Shown here piece after piece: positions 27,701-42,300 of a DNA stretch of 64,000 bases. The DNA is from Erythrocercus mccallii (taxonomy: Eukaryota; Chordata; Aves; Passeriformes; Dicruridae): assembly GCA_013397435.1 (NCBI GenBank), contig VZRG01002358.1, positions 42,382 to 106,381 of the forward strand, written 5' to 3'. The position numbers and the translations under genes were made by a program. Below the pieces are notes generated by a model, which was given only the letters and a program-made list of their open reading frames with translations, searched no databases and was not told where the DNA came from. The stretch's first letter is position 1. The number at the start of each line of letters is the position of its first letter.

Positions 27701-30700
27701 AGGGCTTTGCAAGCTTACTACAAGTGACAACTTGTTGCTGTTGGACACAAAATGAAGAGCTTGACTCCAGGTAGAAGAAAATTAGAAAAGGTTTTATTTT
27801 CAATTTCACACGGCCGTTTTATAACCTGCTGTGCTAAAGAACCCTATGATTGGTTAATAAAGGTAACACTTCTATTCACTGGTTAAATAATAGAAACAAC
27901 ACCTCTGAGAGAGTTATGATAGCTTAGAAATATTATGAAAAACAAAGGGCTGTTTACATGCAGCATCCTTGAAAGCAGTGAACTCTCTCACAGAAAGAAT
28001 CAGCCACTAACAGGCTGAAAATTTCACAAACTCAGAAAATCAGACCCACAACAACTCTCTCTTGTGTAGCTAGAAAACCTCAACAGGAAAGTTCAACACC
28101 CACATAAACACTGTATTATCATAGACAAAATGAACTACACCATTCCCTGAATGAAATTGCAATGTTCCTACACACTTATTTCATTTCGTTTTTCACCCAG
28201 GAAGATCATTCCTTCTGCCCCTGCACAGCTCCTACACCTCCTCATTCATGGGGACAACCCCTCTGCAAGCGTTTCCCAAAAACTTATCCAGGTAGCACCT
28301 TTGTTTTTGGAAAGATCACCAGCTTAAACTAATTTTTTAAAGGAGAGTTGACAACTAATATTTAATGTCTGATTTTTTTTTTTTTACATATACCTAGAAT
28401 TCTATTCCTATAGATACACACCCACAAACAGCATGTATTTGTGTGCCCATGCCTGCATGCTTCCTTCATTCATATATTGAAAATACTGACTTGATGCAAA
28501 CCAATATGGGATTAAATACATTGCAATCAGGTAGTTTAAGTTTCTTAAACTTTAATAGCAAAGTGCACTATCCCCTTATATTTCCAAATGAAATATAGGG
28601 AAAATCCCAAGAACTCCCATTTGATCTGCATATTCAGGATACACACTTAGGAAAGGTGATATTAGGAATGTTTTTATTGTCTAAAAGGAAGAATTTTATT
28701 TTGTTTCTAGCGAAGTGAACGTTTCTTTTTGCCAAAATTATGGACCATGAGGACAATGCTGACTGGTATAAATGCAGCAGCCGTGCAGCAGATCCTGTGA
28801 CAAGTGAGAAAATTCAGAATTTGGAAGGAAACAGCATAATAAAGGAAGTTAGGAATACTTAAAACAACAAACAACTGAAGAAAATGTTATTCTGGCTTTA
28901 AAAGTTTCTGGAAACCTTCTCCTCTCTTGGAATCTGATTTAGTTACGCAGGCTGGTCCTGCCTAAGAAAAGGTAAGGTGGAAAAATCCACAAGAAAAATA
29001 TCCTAATACAACTACAGGTATAGGAATAATCAATTCACAAAGTATTAACTTTAAAATATAGCTAATACTTAGGATAAATTAATAAAGGGACTCAGATATT
29101 AAGCAATCATAACATGCAAAATATTTAGTCTCTTCGTAGGCATAAAATACTTTCTAAGGGATTATTTATTTATTTATCACCTTAGTTATTTTTGCTTTAG
29201 ATTTTCATTTTACAGTCTCAGCAAAACACAGGTGGTCAGGCATCTTATTTACATTCAGTTCTTCTGCCTCACCCATTACAATAACATTTCAATATCACCA
29301 ACAGGGAAAGTTTTGAGTTCCTGCGGTATCCAAAAGTATCTATCCTAAAAGCAGTATTAAGAGAACTGAATAGAGAATCAGAGACAGAAACCTTCCACTA
29401 CAGGTGGACAGCATCAAATGCCATTGGTACTGAAAGCTTTCCTCAGAAACATCAGCCTCTTTCTCCATCTGTCTTGCCAGCTCTTTTGGATCTATAAACT
29501 GATACTGCCCAGGCAATTGAGTTCTCCTGGTGTGCCTCTAAGTACTGCTTATGGTTGCTTGAGGAAGGGAAATCTGATCAAACCCCTGAGCTGCCTTAGT
29601 ATGGATATTTGTAAGGGCAGGGGAAAAAAAGCCCTCATCCTTGAAGGGCTATAGCAATGAAGGCTAGAAGTGGAGGAAAAGCTTTCCTACTGTCACCAGC
29701 GGGAAACACACAGCCAGGAAGAAACAAACAGGATGTTAAGGCATTATCACAGACTTCTGACAACCCTTCACAAATGACCTCATCTTGTGAACAAGACCCT
29801 CTGAACACCACCAAGCACCCAGAAGAATGAGACGAGAGATCATGGATCTGAGGTCTTGAAATGGTTTCAGTACCGTGTCCTCACTCTGCACCATACAGAG
29901 GAAATTAGTGTCCCCTCTTTTGCAGCCCACCAACTTGCTCCATGTCTTTGCCTCAACTTGCTGAAGTGCTGAGCAGTTCAGTGAACAGTCAGAGGCAGCT
30001 GATACCAAAATGACTTCAGCATATGGAGCTGTACATGCCCCAGAGTCTCATCAGGAATTAGGCATTTGATCCCGGGTTGCCACAAGTCCAGGTGACCAAC
30101 AGTCAGTCAGGTGTGCACAAGGTGGACACCTGCACTGTTCATGATATCATGCTATATTTGAAGAAAGACTCCTTCAGAGAGTGAAGTGTTGGCTTTTCCA
30201 CAGTTCCAAGAGAGAAGTGAAGGCCACTAACTCCACTCCTGTACATCTATCTCAAAATGCTGAATACCTGCCATGAAGACAACAGGGCAGTACACATCTC
30301 TGCAATTACTGCAGGGGATTACAATCACAGATCTTCACAGAATCCCGTGCTTAGTTTTGCCTTATTCTGGACTGGAAACCATCCTCTCCATGGGGTTTAA
30401 TTTATTGTGTGTATCTATATCTATCTATATCTCTATCTCTATCTCTATATCTCTATCTCTATCTATATCTACATCTATCTTTTGGCTTTGTGGCAAATTG
30501 GAACATACGGATTACTACTTTAAACAGGGTCTTTACCCTGCTACTCCTCCATGCACAGGCTTAGTCCTGTAGTACTGTTTTTCTCCACTGCTTTGCTCCT
30601 CTCTCCCGCTCCCCTTGGCTCACTGGTACTGCAGAGAAAGCTAATAGATGTACCCAATATGTGTTTTACCAGGTTGCCATTAGCATCCCCTTGGCGTACT

Positions 30701-33700
30701 CAGCTGTAATGATTCCCAGGCACTGTGCACCATATTCCATTTTTAGATCCACCACTTTCTCTGTAAAGCCATGAGCGCAGTGCTGGCCTTGCAACTTGTG
30801 GAACCTTAAAATAAAAAGCAGACCCCAAAGTGCTGAAAGTGCAGTGAGGCTTCTGGGAAGGTAGATCAGTCCACAGACTATGTTATCTTTTAACACTGCC
30901 GCCAGATTAAAAAAGATGGCAAAGTTCAGGCAATCTGAGCCGGCAATAAATTATTATTGCTCTTTTTAGACCTGCTGAAAAGAAATAGGGTCACTCTAAA
31001 ATGTCACATTGCACACAATTCAACAGCTACATTTCTGGCTAATTTTGGACTTCATGATTTCTAATCCCTGTGTTTGTCTGCGACTGAATTTTCCTCCACA
31101 GTTTCCTCTTTCAATTATAGTGCATATGAAATGCTTTTCAGACCAGAAGCAAGGTGTGAAAAATTCCAATCTGAAAAAAAGGCTGAGAACCATCACATTA
31201 TGGGCTAATTATAAGTGCTTGGAATTAAACTCCTTCTAGAAGCTGGCAGAAAATTTGGTTTCATAAACCTGTTTTGTTAATGCAAATGGTGAGCTATATT
31301 GCACATCTATAATGAAAGATGGGAATGTTCAGGGGGCCATTTAAAGTAATTTCCTTTGAACGGTGCAACCAGCTCCTCTGAAGTCTTTTAAAATGATAAA
31401 ACCTGTGACAACATGAAATATTCCTGAGGCAGCAAAATGAGAAATCTTCTCCTACAATCTGAGATCAGCTATGGAAACAATACAACCATATGGGTTTTTT
31501 AAATGTAGAGCAATTATTCAATCCTGGTGGGCCTCTAACTGTCATTAAAGAACTTGAACTTTCTATTATGGTATGGTAAAACAGACTCTAAATACTGACA
31601 ATAAATATAAACCCCCACGCACCCTTCACAGAGCACCTGCTCCTCATATGTACAACTCCAAATGAGATTCATACCTTGTAATAACACCTATGAGTCTAAA
31701 CCAGTGCCAATTGGTTATCTATTTTTGGAAAGATATCAATAGTTTCAAAGTGCAAAGCACATGCAGATCACTGATCATTAGCAGTGATGTAAAAATACCA
31801 ACATCAATACCAATGGACTAGCGGTGACAGGAAATGCAGCTGGAAAACAGTACAATGGCAGGCTAATTCAGTGCATTTACAATTTATCTAGATACAGACA
31901 TCTCACAATAGGCAACTGCAGACATGCTCTTAACCCTCCCCCCTCCTACTGGCCTTCAAAATTCAAACCTGATTCAAATCACCTAAAACATATTAAAAGA
32001 GAAAAGATGTTAATTAAAAACATAGCAAACCTCCCCCAAACTCTTGGTTTCATTTAAAATGAGATACTCACCTCTCTAACAAATAAATTTTCTGCTTTAT
32101 GTTCTGCATCTTCAGGTACAGAAGGATACAGTGTCCTGATTTCCAGTGAAATTGTGTCTATCTGACAATAAACAAAAAAATATGCAATTTAGTCAAAGCC
32201 AAACAGAACAGCAGTTTTGTCTCAGGAAGAGGTTAAAAACCTTGTTATCATGGCTTGCATTTTTCACTTTGTCATGTAGCCAACACACATGCATACCAAC
32301 AACTGCAACCCAGCTCCTGCCCACACACACTATTCAATACTATCAGCTAAGGCATTAATTACAAGCAAGCACAGTGTTCAAGTAGATTTCTGGGAATAAA
32401 ACTGTTCCAAGCAAAGTTCCTTCAGTCTCTGAGGTTTCTGATAAAAAAAGTCAAGTCTTCCTTACATCCTCTCCCAGAAATACACGCCAAATCCAACAGT
32501 GATACTTGCTTCCTCCACTTCCCTTCTCCACCTCATGCCTTTTTGGCCAGGAAAGTGGAGACAGAACTAAAAGCTTTGACTCTTTTGAAAGGAGAAGAGA
32601 GGAGTAGAGTCACCCCAGGAAGCTGCAAAAGGACAGGACAGCTCAATGGCTGGAAAGCAAGGAGAACCAGGCAGCAGCTTCTGGGAGGGACATTCCCACC
32701 TGTGAGCACTGCACAGGCAGCAGGACAGGGCTGACAAGGGACTCCTGGCACTGCCTGCAGCTGCTTCCAGCCTCCACAGCCTGCACAAACGAAGCCCTTT
32801 TTCTGAAAGCAGCTGCTGGCTGTCTTCCCAGGCCCCAAAGCAGGAAACCACAGAGAGAAGTGGATCTCCTGAAGTTCTCACAAGGAGCCAAGCTTCTCTT
32901 AGTTCCCAGCAGGCCAGCAAGAGGCCAGGGCCACCAGCAGTGCCCGTGCGACCCAGGGCCCCTGTGCTGGGGCTGGCCAAGGCAGCCACTTCGCAGAAGG
33001 CTCACAAGGGGAAGCTTTGGGATATTCTCAATTAACTTCATATCTGTCCCACTCATCTTCTCTGCCATAAGAGAAGAAAACAACCAAAATCAAAGCTCAG
33101 CAGCCCAGATTATGCTCTCAGTTACAAGGGAGTAACTGTCATTCAAGACACCAAATGACTGAAAGCCAGACAAATCTGGCCTCCCAAAACACATTTTCTC
33201 TTCCCTTACAGAAAGACCCATGATTTCACAGGAAGGCCTGTGGCATACAACTGGTTTAGTACGAAGAGTCACTACGTACTAATATCATGAAGCAGCCTGC
33301 AGTACCTACTTCATCCCTAGAGACTCTCCTCCATATCCTCACCCTAAGACTAAAAGGTGATGTTTTCTCTCTGTAATTGAAGCGCCCAAACCCCTACACA
33401 ATGAGTGCCTGGATATTACTGACTGCGTTTTTCCTTAGAGTTTACACAAACCACTCTGATTTCCCCCCATTACTTTCCATATGACTAGTTGTGAAAGAAA
33501 GGCACCTATCACTCAGGCAGAAACACCATGGGATTCCCCAAACTTTTGCTGTTTCATCTGGAGAGCTCAGGATACAATATGATTAAACCATGGCTCTCAC
33601 AAAAAAAAAATGATGGTGGCCTCATAGACACCACAAAGTGACAAAAAAATCCCATTGTTCTGACAAACTAAGCACAGTTTCCTAAATGTGGGTTCCTGGG

Positions 33701-36700
33701 CTCTGCCCAGCTGCGTTACCAATGCCAGTTGTGATTTACACAATCTTGAGTCCATGAGTAAAAGAGACAGAAGACAGAGAAGTATGAATTTTCAGGCCAT
33801 GCTTAGTAATAGATGTCTGAATTCTTGGTTGCTCAGGGACTTCCCAGCAGTACCCACAGTCTCTGAAATGCACCTTACTCCTTTTACTTCACACATATGT
33901 GACATTTTAAAGAGTAACATTTTTTAGGTGGTCATGACAAGACACAACTCCTGAGCACAGCTGGAAAGCCTGGAGTGCCCCAGTGGCCCACAACAGGGAG
34001 CTTTTCCCAGGGCTGAGCCCTGCAGCCACAAAGCACCATCCTCCCAGCACACACAGCACTGCTGAAGATCCACTGTTCCTCCAGACTGAGGCAGAGTGTG
34101 AGGCCAAAGGAGAAGAGATATAATGCACCCTGTACCTCACACTGACCCTGGCATGATGGTGAATAGGCTTCAGAGAGACCTGTTCTGCCTGCCTACAGCA
34201 AAACTTGCCCGCTCCACGTATTGCACAGAATCTGTAAAGTTTCCAGTATCTTTTTTAATAGGTAAGACATAGAGCAAGTCAATTTTTTTACCTTATACAA
34301 CACTTCTTGTCAACTGATATGAACACACTGACTGAGAGAGCTAATATTTGTCTCAGTGGGGCCACTGTATCTCCCTCTCCTTATAAACCCTGTTAAAAAT
34401 ACTGTAGCTGAACAAGACAGGTAACCCAAGGCCAGTATTCTGCTCATGGTACATTCCCCCACTGTCCTTCCCAACAAGACTGCACTTGAAAAAAACAAAC
34501 ACAGCTCTGCAAACCTGAGAAATCTGGTAACACTGTGCTTGTTGCCTCTGTAGACTCTGACAAAGAATATCACAGGTTTATATACAAAGAATTGGGACGT
34601 GGAAAATGTCGCATATTGTTATATTTAAACTTGTGTTAAAAACTCAAAGCACTTCCCTTCTGAGAATTAGTTATGTTTAACCACTTAGCTGCAAAAGCTT
34701 GGCCACAAAGGCTCTTCCTGTTCATACCTGATTACTTCCAAATTTGAATTCTCTTAAAGGCTGATCAGGCATGGCATTATTCACCAAAACTGCTTTATTC
34801 AGAAAAGAACTAAATTTCAACAACAGAATATATGCTTCTGAAACAGTCATCCAAAAAATCTGAGATTTTATTTAGAGAATTCAGTATTTGTAAATGTGCT
34901 GTGAATTCAGCCTAATTTTCTAATGTTTAGGCAATCATGGCAATTGTTTGTTCAAGCCAGAGACCAATTACCCTCTCATCTGTGCATGCAAACTGTGGTA
35001 ATCAAATAATGCAGGTATCAGCCTAAAGCATTCAAGTCTATAATTCTTCTGAATTATTTTTAATTTATTTTATATAAATATCCTATATCTAACCATGATT
35101 TCTGGCACTGCCAGGCTGTCTCATCTGCATAAGCTGTTGGCCCCAGGTGTTGGATGAGTTATAAGGTGCAATTTCACTAAGCACCTTCTCTTGCCACATT
35201 CACCTTTTACGGTGGAACACAGAAGTTAATACTGCTCCTTCTCAAGCACTGATCAGGAATAATGTTTTCAGGCAGTGACTACTTCCCAGCGACATGGTGA
35301 ATTTAGCATTTGAAAATGGAGTTCAAACTCCATTAGCCATTTCGAACATTTTCAGTCTGAATCTATTCCGAACAGCTTTTAGTCTGAAAGCACGTTGGCA
35401 GTGGTTAAACCTTTAGAGGGCTGCCTCAACAGCAATGATATTTACTTCCTGCAAAGGCCGCCCTTCGGAGAGACTCAACCACACACAGGCTCACGTGTTC
35501 CTCCCTGCTACCGCTGAAGTTCAGGCTCTCTAAAGAAAAGCTGCTCAGCCCCACTTTCATCTATGTAAACAGGTTTATTAATGTTACCAAAACATGCAAT
35601 GACATAGTTCATCAAAATAAAAAAGAAGGCCAAGATGCAGCTATGCTGTACCAATATCATGGTGCAGAGGCTGTTGTGGTACTGGGCTCCCTGACAGGTT
35701 GCAGTCCCAGCAGAGATCTCACCACCTGTGCAGGGGCAAAGAGAAAGGAAAGCAGGAGCAAAGCACATTTAAAGGACAGATTTTGCCTCATCACTCCCTG
35801 AGTCACATTCAGCGTGAGTGGCTACGCTTTGCCCACAGCTTGCTTTGCTGACTGTATTCCATGTCAAGGATACTCATACCCATTAATTAGGAGAGTAATG
35901 GACTCAATTTCTGCTCCTCTAAGAATGAGCAGATACTCACATGGAAAGTGGGAGCTAAATCCATGTGCTATTTGAAATAACTCATGATTTCACCACTGTA
36001 ACTCTTCTGATCTTAGAAATAACAGTCAGGTTTCCAGGGGTTTTTCCAAGGAGGCTCCAAGGCCTGTACTTCCAGCTGCCCCTATGGCACACATGTTTCA
36101 TATTAACAGGCAGTGTCCTTGACGACTCTTGCTGCCTCCCCTTACAGATGCAGCTGGTTCTGTTATGAACTTCTCTATCCAAATGAACAACTTTCATCCC
36201 TGCAGAGCATCTAGAAAGCTGAGGTTTCGCAACTTGAAAAATAGGGAGAATTTGGCTTTTGTTCAGAGCTAAAAAAAGAAGCCTGGAAACAATCATGCCT
36301 GCAGTGATGGCAAGTACAGCAATTTCATAGCTCAGCCCCCTTCTTCTAAGGCATCCATGATGCTTGGAGGGAACAGGGCTCCCAGGTGGGGCTTTCAGAA
36401 GCCCAAAGAGTCAGGAGCACATCAGACTGAACTTCAATAAGCTTTGCATTATGTGGGCAAGTTTTGTCATCTTACACCTGTCCTAAATTTAGGCAATGAA
36501 TTATTGTTTCTATTGCAGGTTGAAAACCAGGCATTCAGCCATATTTATACAAATAGTTTTAAAAAGTCTGAGTTCCACTTTTCAAACAGATTTAGGAAAG
36601 TCATACGTGAGAAGGAAGAACAAATTTTCATGACCCAGAGAGTTTAACATGCATTTATACAATACAGATTTAAATGACTATTAAATACTTTCACCTACCT

Positions 36701-39334
36701 TTTTTAATTACCAACATACCATTAACATATTTAGTAACTAAACCTCCACACAAGAAAAGCTATTAGCAAAGGAGTGCTGAGCCTGTTGCCACTAAGGAAG
36801 AGCAGCAGGGATTTTAAGCAAGCCTTCAGATCCTGGAGATCTGAAGAGAGACAGTTGGGTGTTTGGTAAATTTTAAAAGGATGGAAGAAAAGACAAAAAA
36901 ATACCCATGAAAGGATACAGCAAGTATTTTGTTTGGATCTATGACAATGCTTAGGAGCAGAAGTACAGATGAATGACAACAAATCCAGGTAACACTAGGA
37001 TGTGAAAAGTTAAAGGTAGGAGTGAGACCAACTTGAAGGAAGGTGTAACACTTCCTTCATGGCTTCCTTTTTAGCAAACACACGGCGGAAAAGTGAGAAA
37101 TAGGAATCCCAGACAGCAGCAGTTTCAGATGTCAAGGAGAATGTGGCCAGGTTTGGGGAACAGAAGGTGAAGGAAGCACAGAAACCCAGTGGTGGGGATG
37201 CAAAACCATCATCACCAAGCTTTTTATAAGTACAACAGGAAGCCCATCAGCTCTCTCTTACTACCACCAAGAAGTACAGTGTAAGCTCTGTACTGATGCA
37301 TGGCTGCAGAAATTTCCACTGGCCATTATTTCACAGCACAGCAACAGAAAGGAAATTTGTTCATGGGACCCAGGAACAGGTGAAATATGAAGCTGAGCCA
37401 ACATGCTTTTTCTGAAATGGAAAATGGACTTTGAGCAGGCAAACAAGTTATAGGGAAGGAACACAAGAAGTGGAACTGGTGTGAATCAATTTTTTTTTAC
37501 GGGATTATTAAGCATGATTACAAAAGAAGTGAAATATCTTTTCCCCCACTGGAATAAAACCAGAGAAGGCAGCTGTAATGTATACATCTTGTACTCTTCT
37601 ATGGAGATGCAGAGAATGGAGGAATATAGTCTATCAGGCTCAAATTGATATAAAGAATTCTCTGCTGTTCCACAGAATTCACATAAGACCACCAGAAGTC
37701 GTGTAAGAATAACAGCATTCTCCTTGAATGCAAGTCAAAAAGAGAAATAAATCTGAGATGAAACAACAGCTACAATAATTCACCCATAACTGACACATGT
37801 GGTGAACACAACAGAACCAAAAAAGGGAAATCATTATTAAAAGCAGAATTTTCTCCTGTGTTCACTACTTCAGCCAACTCTTTTTCTTGGAGTTTCATTC
37901 TGAAGAGATTTTGCCGATAGGATGTGCTCACCCACAGACCCAACGTGGGGCTGTATCAACACTGATACACAAAGTCTGCAGCAAGTGTAATCATTAGGAG
38001 TTAAATAGAGCTGGCCACCATTTCCTTGGGCATTATCACATTAAATCCTACTCAGAGCCAGCCTGGGCACCTCCTAATTCAGTCAGACATGGATCTCTTT
38101 CTATTCAAACGGCTGACCCAGACTTTTGTGCTCAGGTAATATTTCAGCAGGAGGGAGCAGGACTGTAAATAGATCCTCTGCAACTGGAAAACCTGCCTGA
38201 GATGAAAGCCCTGCAGTCCTGTCTGGTGACATAGGCTCTTGCCGCTGACACCAATTCCAACAGGAGATAAAGATGAGATTCAAAGATTCATTGCAAGAAT
38301 ATGGACCCTGCCTACCATGGCCTTTGCTCTTCTGTGAGAACAGACCACCTCTACCATGCAACTACCACTCTCATCTGTCTTACTCTATTTTTTCTTATTA
38401 TTTTTTGAATTTAAATAGATTATGCCATATAGTTGCAAAGCATAACACAGAGAAAATAGAACTAGCTACTAAAATCCAGGCAATGACTGTTCAAAATAAA
38501 ACGAAAATAAGGATAAGAAAATATGCTTGACAGACAGAGGTCTTCAGCAGTAGGACAAGATTCTTCTTTCCCTGAAAAGATTTGCTCCATGGACTTGAGC
38601 TCAGTTGCTCTAAATCAAAGGGCTCAAGGGCCTTGTGACAGCACACAATATGTCTAGTCAGCTTTGTAACGCTAAGTTCCAGTTTCATAAATTGACAAAT
38701 GTGCAAAATGGATAAAGGAATTAACAATAATGAGGAAATCTATTCTGTTTAGCTTCTCTCAATCCCATGAGCACATTAACTCAGTTAATGCCACCAAGGA
38801 AATAGAGCCATTTAGTAAAACAAAGCAGTCGATTAAGATTAAGCTGCCCTCCTAGGACAGTAGCAGTGCCATGAGCTGATGGGAAGGGCCCTCACAGAGC
38901 AGTTACAATTGGTCACAAATTGAAATGTCTTTCCATTAGAGAATGCCTATTCATCAAAACCTAAATGTTATACAAAGATGGGGTGATTTTGCAGAAGCTG
39001 CTGTTTAATGAGGGCGATCTGCCCGTGCACTTGGCTGGCAAAATCCCTCCCCAGGCACCCTTCTGAGCACCCCAGCACTGCCACTGGGGAGCTGCCCTGA
39101 GCCTCCAGGCCCTCAGCGTCTCTGCAGTTTGCCAGGACAAGCAAAGGGGAACCCAGCCTGAGGTCAGGCAGCTCCATGGCTGTGGCATCAGGGATCCCCA
39201 GCTCCTCAGTGTTCCACCATGAGAGCTTTCCTCAGCACCAGAGACTATCTAGTGGCCAAATACATCAAACAGAACAAGATCAGGAGTCACAGATTAAATT
39301 AGACTATAACACTAGGGAAGATTCTAGGACTGGC

Positions 39335-39367
<33 letters not shown>

Positions 39368-42300
39368 CAACCAACACTGTGCTGAACAAACAGACAAGTA
39401 TATATTATGGAATAACACGTTTAGTGAGTTCCTGAAATGTATCTGGGAACAACCAGGGCTTCAAGCATTATCTAATCCTAAAGTAAAGTCATGCATATGT
39501 AAATGTCAGAAAAAAAAACCCCAAAAGCCAAGTGAATGTGGTGGGAGGGAAGTACAGCATTATGCATCTTGGAGAAAATCTTAGCCCTTGGACAACTTCT
39601 GGCTCTCCCTCTAGCAGTGGAGATTAAATTAATGAACATAACAAACCTAAGCAAAGGAATAACACATATTTGCCTTGTACTTACTGAAAAGTCATCATCA
39701 GGGAATAATATCAGATCCTTAAACTGGCTGTCCCCAATACTTTTTTCGATCTCTGTGATAACAGCTTCATAATCCAAAGGCTCCAAGAGTTTGGGTTTTT
39801 CCTGCTGTGGAAAAAAAGAAAAGATCAGATTTCTCAACACACAAATTGGCTTTCCTCCCCTTTCATAAACTGAGATCTGTGGCATTTTTGCTTTTGTACA
39901 CCAAAGCATGAATAACTTCTTCTTTCATTCCATTCTGCTCAGCTTGTTGCATCTGAGCTCATGCATGAGAGTGAAGTGAGAAAGTTGGGCCACTTGTAAC
40001 AGCCACTCTCCATCTCAAAACTCCAGAGCAATCTGTCAGCTCATTACAGGGACTGAAACCACCACATTAATTTACTTGGAAGAATCAGGAAATTCTTTCT
40101 CCATAAATACATCAAGAAAATTGATGGACAGAGTTTGAACTGAACATTGATAGGACTTTGAGCTAATATGTTTCAGAATAAGAAACCTACTTCTTTCTTC
40201 ACTATGTTACACAATTCACCTTTTGAACTGCTGGCACCTTGTGAAAACCACCATTTGTTTTACTTGGTAATAATCCAAGGTTATTCTCCTGGGATAAACT
40301 ATCTGGCATCCACCTCCACGGCTTCTCTTGTCAGAAAGCAGGACTAATATCATCATAGCAGTACTGCTATTGCCCAAAACAGCAGTAAAGTAAAAAACCA
40401 CTACAGGAAAAAGTAAAGTCACATTGTCTTGAAATACAACCTAAAAATAGAAAAAGAGAAGCCTGCCTGACATGCTAGAACACATTAAACAAATGAAGAG
40501 TCACGTACTAGAGTGAGAACATTTGCCCAATTCAAAGAGGTAAGCATCAGGAAGAGTGAATGAGAAAGGGCAAGAGAACTGCCAGAAGGGATGGAAGAGA
40601 AAGTGATGAGAGAGAAAACGGACACTAGTGGAAAGCAAATGCAGAAACATTTACTCTCAGTCTGATTCAAAGTTGGACATTAGACAAGTAATATTTTATC
40701 CACTGTTCTTCCATTGGGCTATTCAGAATTATATAAAATTTCCCTCTGTCTTCCCTAAATCAAAAGCAAAGTGTATTGAAAAAGAAAGCTTCGACATCTC
40801 CATAAAACAAATTTCTCCAAAAAGATTGTCCATCATATATGATTTTACCTATCTCATTCATGTATGGTCCATTATATATATAATGATTCAAATGTGGTAG
40901 TCCCTCTCCCTTTTGACTTTGCCCTAGAAAGTTCTTGTTTTTTCTGTAATCGCAGTCATCTCAAGATTTCTTATGAACACTTTTTCCCTTGTATATTGAG
41001 TCCAAGACTCCCCCTGGCATCAAATGCATCTATGAAAAGTTTAATTAAGTATCAGTAACACAGCCACACATATTAAATTAAAACACAGGAATACACATGT
41101 TCTTAGAAAGTTATTCAATTGCTGAACAGCTGATGCAAGAATCAAAATAACTCAGGAGCTCTGCAGGTCATCTACTCCAAGGCCCTGCTTAAAGCATCAA
41201 AGCTCCACCAAAGTCTGGCAAGGCAATTAAAAAAGTTACAACTGCTCCTTCAGCAGTTCAATCTATTACCTCTCTTCTTGACCTATTAACTCTCACACTC
41301 CCATTTGCACACTTAAGAGTAATAAACTTCTAAATATCATTACTATTTAGCATTCACAGGCCACAAGCACTATCTACTGATGCTGAGACATTAAAGGATT
41401 GTAGAAGACAGGCAAGAACAACACATAACAGTAACAAATTGAAGAAAACCACTTTAATGCTTGATTTAGATTCTGTGACAGGACTGGACTGTGGTTTTGT
41501 GGTGTCCAGTTAGGACAAGGAGCCCTACTAGGACATAAGACTTACATGAACTCAGCCACATCACCTTAAGCTGTCCCAAGGCAGTACTTAGCCCTGGCCT
41601 GCCCCAGCTGACACACAATGATCCAGTCCTGCTCAGGGAGCTCTTGGGCTGAGTACCAGCCATATCCCTTAGTGAGACCTCTCTGTCTTTTGCTGACAGA
41701 GGCTCCCCACAGGAACTTAATGGGGTCACTTGGTCACGTCACCATACACATTCCCTTCCAAACTGTGTTAACTCACTGCAATATCTTGTTGACATGAGTT
41801 TTCAGACTTTCTGCCATTAAATCTGTCATTGCATCTATTTATTATATATTACTATATAAACATACATTTCAAGGAGTTAAAAAGAGAAAACACGAGTGCA
41901 CACTGAATGTACCATCTATGCTCTACCACTGATTCTGGTAATGATACTTAGGCCTGAACAAAGTTCACTCAGTTCAAATTCAGCAGAAAGCAAACTTGTA
42001 GTAGTGCAACTATTATCTTCAGTAGGAAACCTTATAGCAACCATTTATCAGAAAACTCAAAGTAAAAGTGAAAGAAATACATGCACTGACATTTATAAGG
42101 TACTAGTGCTTCACACAGACATTTTTCCTGTGTAGTGGTTTCACTAAAACATGAACATTTTCTGCAGAAAATTTGTGACATTGACTACACCAATAACCCT
42201 CCCTTCCCTGAGCTCATACTGGCAGGCTAATGATTCTGCAACAATCTCAACTCTTAGCAAGACAGATATGCCACTGAAATCATAAAATGTCTGCTCTCCA

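Larger units (their letters stand above)
23430..32071 (-). other. DOCK10 intron 3
   Basis: An 8.6-kb intron. It carries an apparently solo LTR (27733-28172), A-rich AAAC-type simple sequence (about 26565-26650), a TATCTC-type microsatellite (30405-30480) and an Oct-factor octamer (31280-31287). Minus-strand frames at 23919-24272 and 29736-30008 have no recognised product. Confidence 0.75.
32162..39684 (-). other. DOCK10 intron 2
   Basis: A 7.5-kb intron. A GC-richer stretch at 32540-33010 produces several overlapping open frames on both strands but no recognised protein. It also holds the perfect palindrome at 35315-35334 and a CTAA microsatellite near 39336-39375. Confidence 0.75.

Noticed and set aside
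27700..28300. Full provirus around the LTR
   Set aside because: No primer-binding site, polypurine tract or viral coding frame next to it; only one LTR copy is present in the window.
32543..33135. Cluster of overlapping open frames on both strands
   Set aside because: Local GC enrichment removes stop codons in every frame; peptides show no conserved pattern and no frame is supported over the others.
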